Assembly: GCA_026826555.1 (NCBI GenBank)
Contig: JAKSZT010054304.1
Coordinates: forward strand, 35,023,424 to 35,087,423
Source: Tolypeutes matacus
Taxonomy: Eukaryota > Chordata > Mammalia > Cingulata > Chlamyphoridae
Reading direction: 5' to 3'
Length of the DNA: 64,000 bases
This document shows, piece after piece, positions 1 to 10,615 of the stretch. The notes under the pieces were generated by a model that saw nothing but the letters and a program-made list of their open reading frames with translations, did no database searches and was not told the DNA's origin. Both the position numbers and the translations under genes were made by a program. The stretch's first letter is position 1. Each line of letters starts with the position of its first letter.

Positions 1-239
1 TATGAATTCATATTATCTGGGTGGTCCTAAAATCTTGAAACAAGAAGTTTAATTTTAAGTGTTTTTCATTGGATGTGCTTATGCCTAGCAGAAGCAAACA
101 CATATCTTCTTTAGAGAAAGCCACCTTTAAACTAAGTATTGAAAAGCCTCACAGATAAAGTTCCACAAAATATGAGCTCACTGACAAATATCACAAAACA
201 AATACACAAATAAACTACGCTACTGTGTGTAGGAAGAAG

Positions 240-620
240 CAGAAACAACATGCAGAAAAATTAGGGTGAAAAAGTCTCATAACAAATGAATTATCAGATG
301 AAGAATCTGAAATAAGTAGGTTACTATATTAAAAGAAATAAGAAAGGATTGGATTATGAGTACTGAGCAAGGCAATATAAAATTAGGGGGCAGATTTGAA
401 GAAAGGAATAAATTGTTATTATGGAAGTGAAAAAATATATCACTGAAATGAAAACTTGAGTGAATAAGGTTAAGAGCTTAAAAGAGAATTGGTGAAGTGA
501 AAGAAAAATTTAAACTATGCATCCATCATTCATCACACAAAGATCACGGAATGAAAATATTAAAGAAATGATAAGACAAATGAAAGAGAAGTTAGAAAGG
601 CTTAATTCTGTATGCAGCAA
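240..620 (+). mobile_element. Old L1 (L1M-type) fragment, 5' UTR/ORF1 start region
   Basis: A purine-rich stretch reads like the start of ORF1 in ancient mammalian L1 elements: a run about a changed residue set (ATCAGATGAAGAATCTGAAA), then AAAGAAATAA, then repeated lysine/glutamate-rich codons typical of the ORF1 coiled coil. A short open frame begins at 517 but has no L1 domain and is not a gene. The match is by remembered pattern to L1M consensus and the boundaries are soft; similarity may begin before 240. No target-site duplication could be found, as expected for an old fragment. Confidence 0.5.
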
Positions 621-1589
621 TTCTGTAGCAGCAAAGCTGTTGATAATGTATTGTGCTCATGGTCGTGTGCTAGGTTTGGAAGTAAGTACAAAAGTCAAGA
701 CTTGGTTCTCACCCTCAGAAAACCTTCATAAAGACTATGCACAGATTGATGTAACACCCAGATAAAGCACCATTACTTATAAATAGACTTGGGATTGAAG
801 TAGTAATGTCTTTAACCAGTTCAATAAAGGGAATATATTTATACTGGGTTTGATATATGCCCATTTATCAATGTATTGTCCATGTAAAAGACAAGTAATT
901 TTTTCATCTGTTATTTCTCCATATACTTTTTGGCCACATTGGTGTTAATTCTATCCTCCCAAAATAGTGGATAAAGTCAAAGGGAAGAGGTAAAAGGCAT
1001 TATAAGGCTTAATTGCATTAGAGATTGAATTTATTGACCAAAGGGAATATTTTGAATTTATACACATTTCTATGCTAGCAGTGCTATTTAATTTTTTCTG
1101 TTATTATGTATGCAAGAAAATGGGCCATTATTAAAAATTTTGTATTCAATATCACTTTTGGTATATTCATATGGCTATTATAGGTAAAAACACACATATA
1201 TATAAAAAATATATATATGTTAAAAACATATATATATATATATTTATATGTATATAAATCTAGAATCTAGCACATCTAACCAGTTCAAGATTAATATGAA
1301 TTATGCAATTTGCTTTTCATGGGCATTTGCACATATGAGTATGGAATTGTTATACAAAGGATGATAAGGTACACATTCAAAATGTACATTAAGCAAGCTA
1401 AATAGAATTTTAGTGGATTGTGTTTTATATCCATCACTATCTCTGCTTGATGTAATTGTTGCATATTAAATTCAGACCAGATATTTAAATGTTTCTCTCA
1501 TTTGATTAAAAAAAAATCACAAAGTAATTGCAGGCTAACACAGAAGCAGACCGTGCTTGACATTTTTTTCTTCCATCTTGCCCTTTATT
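621..1589. other. Unassigned AT-rich sequence with a TA-rich tract
   Basis: No gene or recognised repeat was seen. Positions 1195-1258 are an imperfect TA/TATATG-rich low-complexity tract. The rest is unique-looking AT-rich sequence without a supported open frame. Confidence 0.5.
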
Positions 1590-1815
1590 GGCCAGGGAAT
1601 TCTCACACAACATTGCACATTCCCTGACCACCATTCCTCTCAGAATCTAAGGTGAATTAGCTGTCTTTCCTGTATTCCCAATGCTTCTTCTTAGCAATCC
1701 TTGGGTAACTTATCATAAAACATTGCAATTACTGGCTTGTCTCTACCACTAAGCTGTGACTCTTCAACGATAGAAGTTATTTATCTTTGAACTCCCTAGA
1801 GCCTACTCAGTTAAC
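1590..1815 (+). mobile_element. L2 (LINE2) fragment, 3' region
   Basis: The order of motifs follows the 3' non-LTR part of L2: a pyrimidine-rich coding remnant, then a block equivalent to 'cacttatcacattgtattgtaat', then 'ctgtctccaccactagactgtgagctc', here seen as TTGTCTCTACCACTAAGCTG near 1738-1757. L2 is an extinct LINE shared by all therian mammals, so strong divergence is expected. Assignment is from pattern memory; no coding capacity remains. Confidence 0.5.
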
Positions 1816-1829
1816 CAGGAGTTCAAAAT

Positions 1830-2700
1830 AACTTTTAAAAAAAATATAATAAACTTTATTTTTAAAGAGATTTTGGATTACAGAAAAGTTACATCAAAAG
1901 TATAAAGATTCTCATATACGTCCACCCCCTACCCCTCCCACCTCTTCCCCTATTAATAACACCTTTCAATAGTGTGGTACATTTGTTAAAAATGATGAAT
2001 AAATATTAAAGTGTCGCTACTAATCAAGGTCTATAGTTTACATTGTGGTTTACACTTAATTCCAATGCCCTACAAATGCCCTATGTTCCATCTATTATTC
2101 CCTCCCCCTGCCCTCAGAACCTCTGCTAACCTCTATCCTTATATAAATGTTATATGTTCTTCCATACTACAATATTAATAAGTTACTTTGTCCATATTTG
2201 CATTTCCTCCTTTTGTTTGTTCATTTCTCAACCTTGAGGATTTTTGGATGGTGATGCCTGCTCTGCCTCAGATTGAGGGAGGCTTAGATCTTATGTGGCA
2301 GATGGAAGTAACTATTTTGCTTGTAGATGCTCTCTGTGTTTGGGACGGGGGTTGTCCATCATCATCATTTTGTTAGTTGTCCTGGAAGAGTCCAATGACC
2401 TGGAGAGTAGGTATTGGCCGTAACTCTTCTGAGATTCAGGGCTCAACTAGCATATGAACAGACTGAAGATTTCAGTCTCTGAGATATAGATTTAATGGGT
2501 AGAGTGTTAATTATAGGCTAAAATAAAAGAGGTAGAAGAATCATGTGTAGGGAAATTATAATTGAGTCTAATTCTGTTAATTGGAGAAATAGGTTGTCAT
2601 ATATTCCAAGGTAAGGCCCACTGGCAGGGTGCTAATTTCAAGGGGTTGTGTGCCTTGCCTATAGTGTCCAGATGGCTCTAGAGGGATATACGCCAAGAGT
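1830..2700 (-). mobile_element. L1 3' UTR-type repeat, minus strand
   Basis: The plus strand begins with the complement of an AATAAA-rich L1 3' end (TTTATTTTTAAAGAGATTTT near 1857) and stays alignable, in reverse complement, with the element at 10616-12195 down to its internal TCTAGAG block. Shared landmarks are CAGAACCTCTGCTAACCTCT (2116-2135), the GATGGTGATGCC block (2247-2258), GAGATTCAGGGCTCAAC (2430-2446) and the 'aggcccactg' block near 2613. It looks like a 5'-truncated L1 insertion in minus orientation, with diverged ends and no clear target-site duplication. The open frame at 2188-2376 falls inside and is not a gene. Confidence 0.7.
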
Positions 2701-3067
2701 TAAAGGCTCATGTGCCGGGTTTTCATGGATCTGGGGGATCTGAAGCCCCACCTGCTTAATTTCCCTTTACTACTCTCCTATTTCTCCAGCCTCAAGTCTG
2801 CCTCTGAAGTAATTCCAAGGCTTTTGTTTGCCTCCAAGAGATCTGAAGAGCACAATTTGAAAGCCATTTAAGTGTATCATCCATGCAGACAAAGGATTTT
2901 TGTTTCCTTTTTTATTTCTATTGTCTTAAAATTTCTGAAACTAATTAAATGCTTATTTGAAGATAATGGCTGGTTTGAAATTAACTGTATATATATATAT
3001 ATATATATATATGTTATATAGAGTTATTTAAAAGTTCTTTGGGGTTTTCTTCAAAGTCTACTTCATT
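2701..3067. repeat. Unassigned sequence with a (TA)n microsatellite
   Basis: Positions 2988-3012 are a near-perfect TA dinucleotide run. Flanking sequence is not recognised; the part just after 2700 may be a diverged continuation of the preceding L1 3' UTR-type repeat. Confidence 0.6.
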
Positions 3068-3330
3068 GAATTATAGAATATGAAGACTTGGAAATGGCCT
3101 TAGAGCTAATTTAGCATAACCTCCCACTCATTACAAGGCTCTTTTCTACAATATCCCTAACAGATGGGCACTTAGCTTCTGCTTGAGCACTTCCAGTCAC
3201 TGACGTTCATTACTTTCTGAAACTATTCTGTCTTGGACAGTTCTAATCATTAGAAAATTCTTTCTTATATTGATTTCAATTCTGCATCCTGGTGATTTTG
3301 ATAAAAAATTTTTGATAAAATTCTTACCCC
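3068..3330 (+). mobile_element. Ancient CR1/L3-like LINE fragment
   Basis: The succession of 'acctcccactcattacaaggctcttttctacaatatccctaacagatggg', 'gcttctgcttgagcacttccagt' and 'ttagaaaattctttcttatattga' (shown here in short pieces) follows a well-known ancient amniote repeat that I associate with the CR1/L3 LINE clade. Clear landmarks are AATATCCCTAACAGATGGGC at 3151-3170, CTTCTGCTTGAGCACTTCC at 3176-3194 and TTCTTTCTTATATTGA at 3258-3273. The family name is the uncertain part; the interspersed nature is more secure. Confidence 0.5.
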
Positions 3331-4009
3331 ATTTCCTTAATCTCTTTTTAATATGACATGGTTTGTATATCTTTATATATCTTTCTTTCTCATATACCTA
3401 CATTTCTTGATAGGAATTCTAGTATAGCAACATTTATTTATTTATTCTCAGTGAAGAAGTGTGGATAATGTGCATATGGGGAATCAATATCTAGGTAGAC
3501 TCTTGTCAGAGCCATCTCAGAATAATGCTTCTTGGAAGATCAGGATCCTGGCAAATTGGGTACTCAGACCCACAATAGGTACTTAGTTGAAGTCCTGCAG
3601 ATGGACCTCTTTTCACACTAACCTTCTAAGTTTTTGTTTTTGGTGGTGATGGTGGTGGTAAGGAGTCAATTATATACAATTATTAAATAATAATTTAATT
3701 TTTCTCTAAATATTCATATTAGCATAGATCATTACCTAATTATGCTAATACTTCTAATTCATATCTTGAATGGGAAGAAAAGGTGAGGAGGGACATGAGA
3801 AATATCTTTCATCTATAATTACTTTCATCTATAATTGTTTTTACTATCCTATAAACAGAGAAAGTGAATTCATCTAAACCCTTAGAAAAGTTTTCTTTCT
3901 ATGTTCAGACAGTTATTTAAAGATGCATTACGTCTCTAAAATTTAGCTAGTTATCCATGCTCATGGTACCTAAAGATAGAAAGGCCACAAAAAATTCAGA
4001 GGCATCTAC
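3331..4009. other. Unassigned sequence
   Basis: No gene or clear repeat. A short GGT/GAT-rich stretch near 3639-3660 is low complexity. The first part may be a diverged tail of the CR1/L3-like fragment. Confidence 0.5.
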
Positions 4010-4300
4010 TTTTTCTTTTGATTTCTTCACGTGGAATGCCCTTCTCCATTACTTCTAAAAATCCAAAGTCTAGCAATTGTGTATGAATCTGTTCAAGTCC
4101 TGATATTTCCCTAGCTCTTTTCTTGAACATTGCAATTTCTAATGCACTCACCTTCTCCAAATCCTACTTTATTTGTAGTAGATATTATAACTCATGACAC
4201 TATCGATTTTGTTCTCTAATTGTTACCTTTATTATTTAACCTAACCCTAAATCTAAGATAGATTATTTGCTTCATCAGGGAAGAGATTTTGCTTTCTTTG
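4010..4300 (+). mobile_element. Probable L2 fragment
   Basis: CACGTGGAATGCCCTTCTCC (4029-4048) resembles the 'cctggaacgcccttcccc' block of L2, and CTTCATCAGGGAAGAGATTTTG (near 4271-4292) is in the place of the 'ctccttgagggcagggac' block that follows it in L2. Spacing of the two blocks fits the L2 3' region. Divergence is high. Confidence 0.4.
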
Positions 4301-4644
4301 CAGTTAGTAGTTCCCACTCCTCTGGAATTGACCAAAGATTTCAAGTTGTTCCCATAACAATTCAAGAGTTTCTAATAGCTATTTAAAGAACTAATTCAAT
4401 TTTTTTCCTTTTTAAAAAAACTCTTTACTATGTTTTGCTTTTTTTCCCCTGGTATATATGTGTAGCATTCTGAAAAATGTCTCTTCAAATAAATGGACGT
4501 TCTTACATTGACTTTGACAGGATTCACAAATTCATATGAAGTTCTCAGTGACATGCTCACTGGAAAATATAATTTATTACTATTTCATAAGAAACCAATT
4601 TGAAGAAGCAGTATGAATGCTCACGTGCTATCTAATCTTTATGT
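4301..4644. other. Unassigned sequence
   Basis: AT-rich, with T-rich runs; no gene or recognised repeat. Confidence 0.5.
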
Positions 4645-4830
4645 AGTCACTAAATAAACATTTATTGAGTATCTAATGGTTTACCAAGGTTTCTATCAGG
4701 TACTATGAATAAAGAGATGAAAACACTATCCTCAAAAAGTTCAAATCCAGTGAAACACACTGACAAGGCAATCAAAAATTATAAAAGTGTGGAAAATGCT
4801 ATTATAGAAATAAGCACATAGCTATTTGTG
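4645..4830 (-). mobile_element. Probable L2 3'-end fragment, minus strand
   Basis: AAATAAACATTTATTGAGTA (4651-4670) is the reverse complement of the shared L2/MIR 3' tail ('..gctcaataaatatttgtt..'), followed by degenerate blocks equivalent to 'ggcactgttctaggcactggggatacag' and 'ggagcttacattctagtg'. The same succession appears at 6380-6750 and 61130-61330. Confidence 0.45.
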
Positions 4831-6379
4831 AAGACACAAGAGCACTTACTTTTATATGTATGTGTTTTGGGCAGATTTGGAGCCATCTGCTCTAATGGTG
4901 CCAACAAGAGAGTCCTGCATCCTCAAGGGTAAAGACAAGTTTTCTCATTAGGATTGTGACCTTTTATTTACATGTATATTTTAAAAATTATTGCTAGCAG
5001 TTAATTAATGGTAGTAGTAATTAGAGATATCCCCCACTCTCATATGAGTGCAATCTGTAGTTTATTTTTGGAGCTTTTCAAGTTATTTTTGCAAATATAT
5101 TAAGCATTGCATGTAGCTTTGTAAACATAAACTTTGGAACCTCTTCCAAAAAATAAGCATCTATAGTTTTTCCATTCTATATTAAATTAGGAATGTATAT
5201 TCACTTTTCTAATATTTGATTCACATTATTTTACACTCCAGAAGTTTTTGTAAATTATACTGGAAGATTGTTATTTGGCTCAATTTTTCCCAGCCTTTGT
5301 TAAATTTCAGTTGTTTTAGCTTTAAATGTTTTACATTTTATTTTATGATAATTACCAATTTCCTCTTCCTCTCTGACGTCTATGCTTCTCAAACATTTGA
5401 ATGGGTTACCATAATTTTAGATGTTTTTCACCTAAGCTGTACATAGTTAAGGATTTAATTGTAACTCATAAATCACTCATCCTTCCCAAGATCATTTTTG
5501 TTGTGGTTCTCTGAAATTCCTCCAGGTCTTTTCCAAATTCCTGGTTTGGGTATACCCAGATAAATGGATTTCAGCTTATTTACAATACTGTACCTTTTGC
5601 TTATTGCTTCCTGTCCTGTAGCTGTTTGTTTTGGTTAATTTGACCTTGGCTGCAGAAAGGGTTATTTGGCTGCCCCTTCGATATCCATAAATAGGCTTGC
5701 ATTTTCCAGGACAGATGGTGACAGGAAAACTCTTTGCTTACACTTAGTCCCAGGTCAATATTATAAAACCAAGTAATATTTGATGTAAGAAATTTAAAAC
5801 TTAAATTATAGCTACTAGCTAACTCATGCATAATAAAATCATTATGCAGAAAGATTTCATATTGTATTTACTGGAGCTGTCCAACAAGCTTTATTTGAAA
5901 TCAAACTATATTTCCATAAATATTTGTTGTGCTCATTTGACCAAATAAGAAAACAAAAGTTAAGCTCATTTGTTTTTCTATAGAATGACCTCTATTCAGG
6001 AATGCCCCTTCACACAACAGATCTAAATTTTAAAATGTGTTTGCCAACATTTTAAATTCCCCAAAGCTCAGATTAATTACCTAATGCTCCTGCAAACTCA
6101 GCAGCAGCAGCACCCTGAGCTACACAGACCTTGTTTTGTACAGAATTGGCATGTTTTAGAACTTTGTGTTCTCTCTGTAGACTTCTTATTCACAGCGTTC
6201 TGGCTCTTCCATGAAAAATTTATTTTTCAGTAATTAAATATGTTAGTCTAGGTTTATAACTGACAAAATTTAAGAAAGTGTTAGAAATTATCACGTAAAT
6301 TTGACCAACATAAATGAATTGCATAATTAATTTATATATGGCTTTCTTTAAAGGGAATTTAATTCAATTTAATTCATAA
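4831..6379. other. Unassigned AT-rich sequence
   Basis: About 1.5 kb with no recognised repeat and no supported gene. Open frames of 76 codons at 5216-5446 (plus) and 5601-5831 (minus) show no domain, are AT-driven, and lack splice or conservation support. A short GCAGCAGCAGCA run lies near 6100. Confidence 0.5.
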
Positions 6380-6750
6380 TAGGGCTTATTCATTCAACCA
6401 ATAGATGTACAATAACTAGCATCTATTAATTCTCACAATAATAAACATCTATTAGTTAAGTATCTAGAAGTATACCCGGCACTGAGGATACAGTGAAGGT
6501 TAATATTTAGTTCCAATACTCATGAAGCTCATAACTGTATATAGTACAGTGCAAGTGTTAGGTGGTGGAGCAGTGGTTTGCACAAGTTGCTTAGTGAGCA
6601 CTGAAGAGGGAACAGAACATTTCCTGAAAAGGGAGACAGGGCAGGGAAAGCTTTACAGAGAAGACAAGACTGGAGCTGAGCTTGAAGAATCATTGTTGTA
6701 CTAGAAGATAAGCAAAAGGAGTAGAGAAAAGGAGGGAGCAGAGAGGAAGG
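6380..6750 (-). mobile_element. Probable L2-type fragment, minus strand
   Basis: The order CACTGAGGATACAGTGAAGG (6480-6499), 'actcatgaagctcataa' near 6518-6534, then a block resembling 'gaaggcctctctgaggaggtgacatttgagctgagcctgaa' (CTGGAGCTGAGCTTGAAGAA, 6670-6689) matches a frequently seen ancient mammalian repeat whose first part is the reverse complement of the L2 3' end. The open frames here (6522-6704 plus, 6529-6918 minus) are therefore in repeat-derived DNA and not credible genes. Confidence 0.45.
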
Positions 6751-9179
6751 AAAGAGAAGACCACATGGAGGAAACAAGTAGAATGTACCCAGTGTTCTGA
6801 AAAAGATTGGTATAGTCATTGAATTGTAATTATAATTTGGTATAGTTAGAATTAAGGGCTTCTCTTGGAGAGTGGTAAGAGTTGCCCCTAGAAAATGGGC
6901 AATGATCAGACAACACAAGACTTCGAATTTTATGCTAAGAGAATTAAAATATATATTTGATGTACCTCAGAATCAATGCCCCATTTTTACAGCAGAATTG
7001 TCCCCTCAGTGGATGGTGCTCAGGTCATCTAAGTGAGCTACCTCTCCTCTTGCCCAGCCTCATTCCTCCCCTCTCTCCTTTTCCTTCCATCATTGCTATC
7101 TTTCTCTCTTCCTCTCCCTTCCCAAGTTTCTCCTGCCTTTATGACAAATTGATTAATTGTATTGCTTTGGTTTTCTCAATGAAGTCTGATACCTAAAAAT
7201 ATTTCATACATCTAACATGATACCAACATACCTTTGTATTTACTTGACAGTTTCAAGTATTTTTGAACCCATGTGGTATTAAAATAAATAGCTAGTTATT
7301 TAACCATTATAAAGGATTAGTTCCTCCACCTATTGTCAAAAGAGATTAGAAAGCAGGACATTCATCTAAACTAATCATTTGCAAACATGAAAATAAGAAC
7401 AAAATGTTCTTCTATTAAAGTAAATGTTAATTTGTTTCTGAACTTAGGCAAATGACTTATAACACCTTCAAATAGAACTAGAATATATGACCCTTTTATA
7501 TTTTTCTAGCATATTTTCCAAATAAATGTTTGTTTTAGTACTAAATATCTTCCTTTCACATGAGTTTTTGAGATTCAAACATTTAAATTTTCCAGTGATT
7601 CACTAAATATTTTATAGTCTGACATGAAATGTACTTGAAAAGCATTATATTTCCTTACTGTACAAAGTTTCCACAGTATGTGTACACTTTTTGGACATAA
7701 GGTTATGCCAGTAAAGGGTTAAGGAGAAATGTTAGAGTTAATTCTGTTAGAGTGACATCAATATGGGTTTCAAAGACTGTCTCAAGTACTCAGTGAGGAT
7801 ATTAATGGCAAGTTTCGAAAGTAACTTATTAAGGTTGAAAAAAGGTGACTATTGTGGCAGGAGAACTAAGGTGTTATTTTTGAAAGATTATGTGAATTTC
7901 AATTATTTATTATGAACTCAGTTATTTAAATCTGCCTTCTTATTCAACCTTTTGATGTCAGGTTTTATATAGATAAATGCCAGTATGCCTTTATTATTCA
8001 ACAACCATATATTTTGTATGATTCCTCCCATCCAATTACTACTGCTGAGTCTTAGAGCAGGTTCCTTGGCAAGTTTGAACCCAGATATTTCATTTTCAAA
8101 GCCTCTAATGAAGTTGCTTGTTAATGCGACAACAGTGCTTGATAGGATCTGGATAATGTCTAAATATTGATTGTAGTGTCAGTCACAGCTTTTGAAGCAC
8201 TTCTATTAAATTCACTTTAAAGAAATCAGGAGTTAGAAACTGGCAGCTGAAGAGAGTACATTTATTTTTTTTTATCATTGTTCAGCATATTTATGCATAG
8301 TATTAAAAAACAAATGAGAGCTTAAGAAAATTCTATTCTCATTATTGGTGGTGTTGACATTCAAACCATTGATATTGTACCCATAACATGTGCATTTAAA
8401 CATTCTATATTTTTTACAATAAGATTTTTTTCAAGACTCAGTGCTGAGTGAACAGAGAAAGTATTTTAAAAGCATAGTTTTTCTGTGGTTTGAATGTATC
8501 CATTGACCAATTTCTGTTCAACAATTACTAGCTCTACTTTCCTAGAATCTTGCAATTTTTAATGATTTATTTCCTCACATACGTTAAAAGTGTATGAGAC
8601 ATTGTAGGTATACAAAAGCTTATAGATAAAAGAGCTTAAGCCTGGCATAACAAATCAATATAGGAGAACTGAGACCTGTATTCCAGGCTTAGTATAGAAG
8701 CCGCTGGGTTTTTTATTCATAATTGTTATTTGGTGGATCAAATATGGTTATGTAAGCATGAATTTTTTGAATTATTTTAAGCAATTCAAACATAAGACAA
8801 CACAAAAATTGTACCCAAAGAAACAACAGGAAAGCTAAAATGTCTCATTTGCCTTCCATTCTTGACATTATGGTGGATTAGATAGCTGAAAAATCTCCTG
8901 ACTGGAAACAAAACATCAAAAACCTAGAAAATCTGAATGAAACCAACACATTTATAAAAGCATATCTAAGCTTTCAGGGAAGTAGAGAAAATTCCCTGGG
9001 GAGAAAAAATTAAGTGTGGTTGAAAGAAGTTGATTCTGAATCTAGGACTATCTTTGGGGCATAAGCCAGATATTTTTAAGTTTTTTATAAAGAAATGTTA
9101 AGACCTCTGCCAGAGAAAAATAAAATATTAAGAGAAATGAGGGAAGGCCTAGAAAAATGGAGGTATATATCATGTTCAA
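6751..9179. other. Unassigned sequence
   Basis: About 2.4 kb with no supported gene. It contains a purine-rich stretch (6715-6775) and a pyrimidine-rich stretch (7045-7135), both low complexity. From about 8850 the sequence begins to look like degenerate L1, but I could not anchor it before 9180. Confidence 0.45.
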
Positions 9180-9590
9180 GGGTTAGAACAGCAAATAATG
9201 TCAAGATGTTATTTCTCCACAAAATGATCTATAGTTTCACTGCAATCATTATAAAGAGCAAGCATATTATTTTATGTTAAAATTACCAAGCTAATTATAT
9301 AATTTATATAGACACTCAAAAGGTTAAGAATAGCTGACAATCTTGAATAACGAGACTGAAGCAGAACTTATACCAAATATATCAAGAATTACTAAAAAAG
9401 AGTAATTGAGAATATGTGGTATTTTCGTAGGCCATATAGATAAACAAACAAAAGTATAGAACAGATTAGAAAGTCCAGAAATAGACCCATGTATATTTGG
9501 ATACTTGATTTATGTATAAACTGGCAAGACAAAAGAGTAGTGAAAGGGTTGTCTTTAATAAACGGTGATAAGTTAACTGGATACCCATAT

Positions 9591-9606
9591 AGAAATGAAT
9601 CTTTGT
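9591..9606. repeat. Target-site duplication, left copy
   Basis: AGAAATGAATCTTTGT occurs here and, identically, at 10129-10144, immediately after the poly(A) tail of the insert between them. This is the signature of L1-mediated insertion (target-primed reverse transcription). Confidence 0.9.
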
Positions 9607-10128
9607 CTAGTGGCCACTGGTTCCACCTCATTGTTATAATTTCTTCCATTGCTAGAGTCACCATATGTGAAAAACAATACCATCAAGTCCACTCTAGTCC
9701 ATAGTTCTTCCCCCAAATCCTGAGGGGACTGGGATGGTGATGTCCACTCCACCTTCAAGTGAGAGAGGGTTTATATCCCATGGATATGGTGGGTGGGATG
9801 ATCCTGCCTGCAGATGCAGGCCCTCTCCATTCCCTGGGATGGTCACTGCCCATCGTTGTCTTCTCGCCAGGTGACTTGGATGAGTCCATTGAGCTGTAGG
9901 GTAGGAGTTGCAGCTCCACCGAGATTCCATGCACACCTGGGTTCCGTGTAATATTTTGGGTATCTAAGCACCTTTTAAAATATATTTATATATATACATA
10001 AATAACATTTTTGTAAGCAAATGCACATATATGCATATATATTTATATACCATTTTGCAAATGTTGGTATGTATTGTGAAAATTTTGATTTTTACCCACA
10101 ATAAAAAATATAAAAAAAAAAAAAAAAA
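9607..10128 (+). mobile_element. Retrocopy of an antisense L1-repeat transcript with poly(A) tail
   Basis: This 522-bp insert ends in a poly(A) run preceded by AATAAA (10100-10105) and is flanked by identical 16-bp target-site duplications, so it was reverse-transcribed from a polyadenylated RNA. Its first 340 bases resemble, in the same direction, the reverse complement of the L1 3' UTR-type element at 10616-12195: compare TTTCTTCCATTGCTAGAGT (9640-9658), GACTGGGATGGTGATG (9727-9742), AGTCCATTGAGCTGTAGGGTAGG (about 9882). The RNA thus ran antisense to that L1 element. The last 180 bases (9950-10128) are AT-rich and match nothing else here; they may be a read-through segment up to a host polyadenylation signal. 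No credible ORF. It could instead be a processed copy of a noncoding RNA whose exon contains the repeat. Confidence 0.75.
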
Positions 10129-10144
10129 AGAAATGAATCTTTGT
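10129..10144. repeat. Target-site duplication, right copy
   Basis: Identical 16-bp match to 9591-9606; host L1 sequence resumes right after it. Confidence 0.9.
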
Positions 10145-10615
10145 AAATCTTTGCCCCAATCTCACATCATATGTAAAGTTTTTAGATAGAAATTCTAGTT
10201 AGATTCTACATCTCAAATTGGAAGTTAATATAAATTTTCTATAAATAATAGAAGATTATTTTCTTGATCTGATGATGCCAGGATTTTTAAAATTAATTTT
10301 TTAGGGAAAAAGTTATTATTTTATAAAACTTTTAAAAACCACTGTCCTAAGGAAGAAAGTTTTAGGATGAAGTGGCCTTCAAATGTGAGAGGGGTCAAAA
10401 GATAAACCATCCACCCAGTAGAGGGATTCATGTAAAAATATTTGTCCTAACATGTAGAAAACAGGAACTAAAAAAAAAGTTAGTTAGGATGCCAATAGCA
10501 CTAATCAAATTGGTCTATACTGATCTAAAAGAGTTAGCATCATCAAAAGACACCATTAAAAATGAAAAGAGAAGGCACAGAATGACTTCATATTCCAAAA
10601 ATATTTAGAAATTTT

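Larger units (their letters stand above)
9180..10615 (+). mobile_element. Old L1 ORF2 3' fragment, interrupted by a younger insertion
   Basis: Landmarks of the 3' half of L1 ORF2 run in order on the plus strand: AATGTCAAGATGTTATTTCTCC (about 9197) with a degenerate 'gatctatagattcaatgcaatc' after it, AGAAAGTCCAGAAATAGACCCATG (about 9468), ACTGGATACCCATAT (9576-9590), and beyond the insertion TTTGCCCCAATCTCACATCATAT (about 10149) and AAAAGACACCATTAAAAATG (10545-10564). The reading frame is destroyed throughout. The break at 9591-10144 is a clean nested insertion; the L1 sequence on each side is contiguous in the consensus order. Confidence 0.8.

Noticed and set aside
6529..6918. 129-codon minus-strand open frame
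   Set aside because: It covers an ancient L2-type repeat and a purine-rich tract; the product is a low-complexity Leu/Ser/Phe/Pro sequence.
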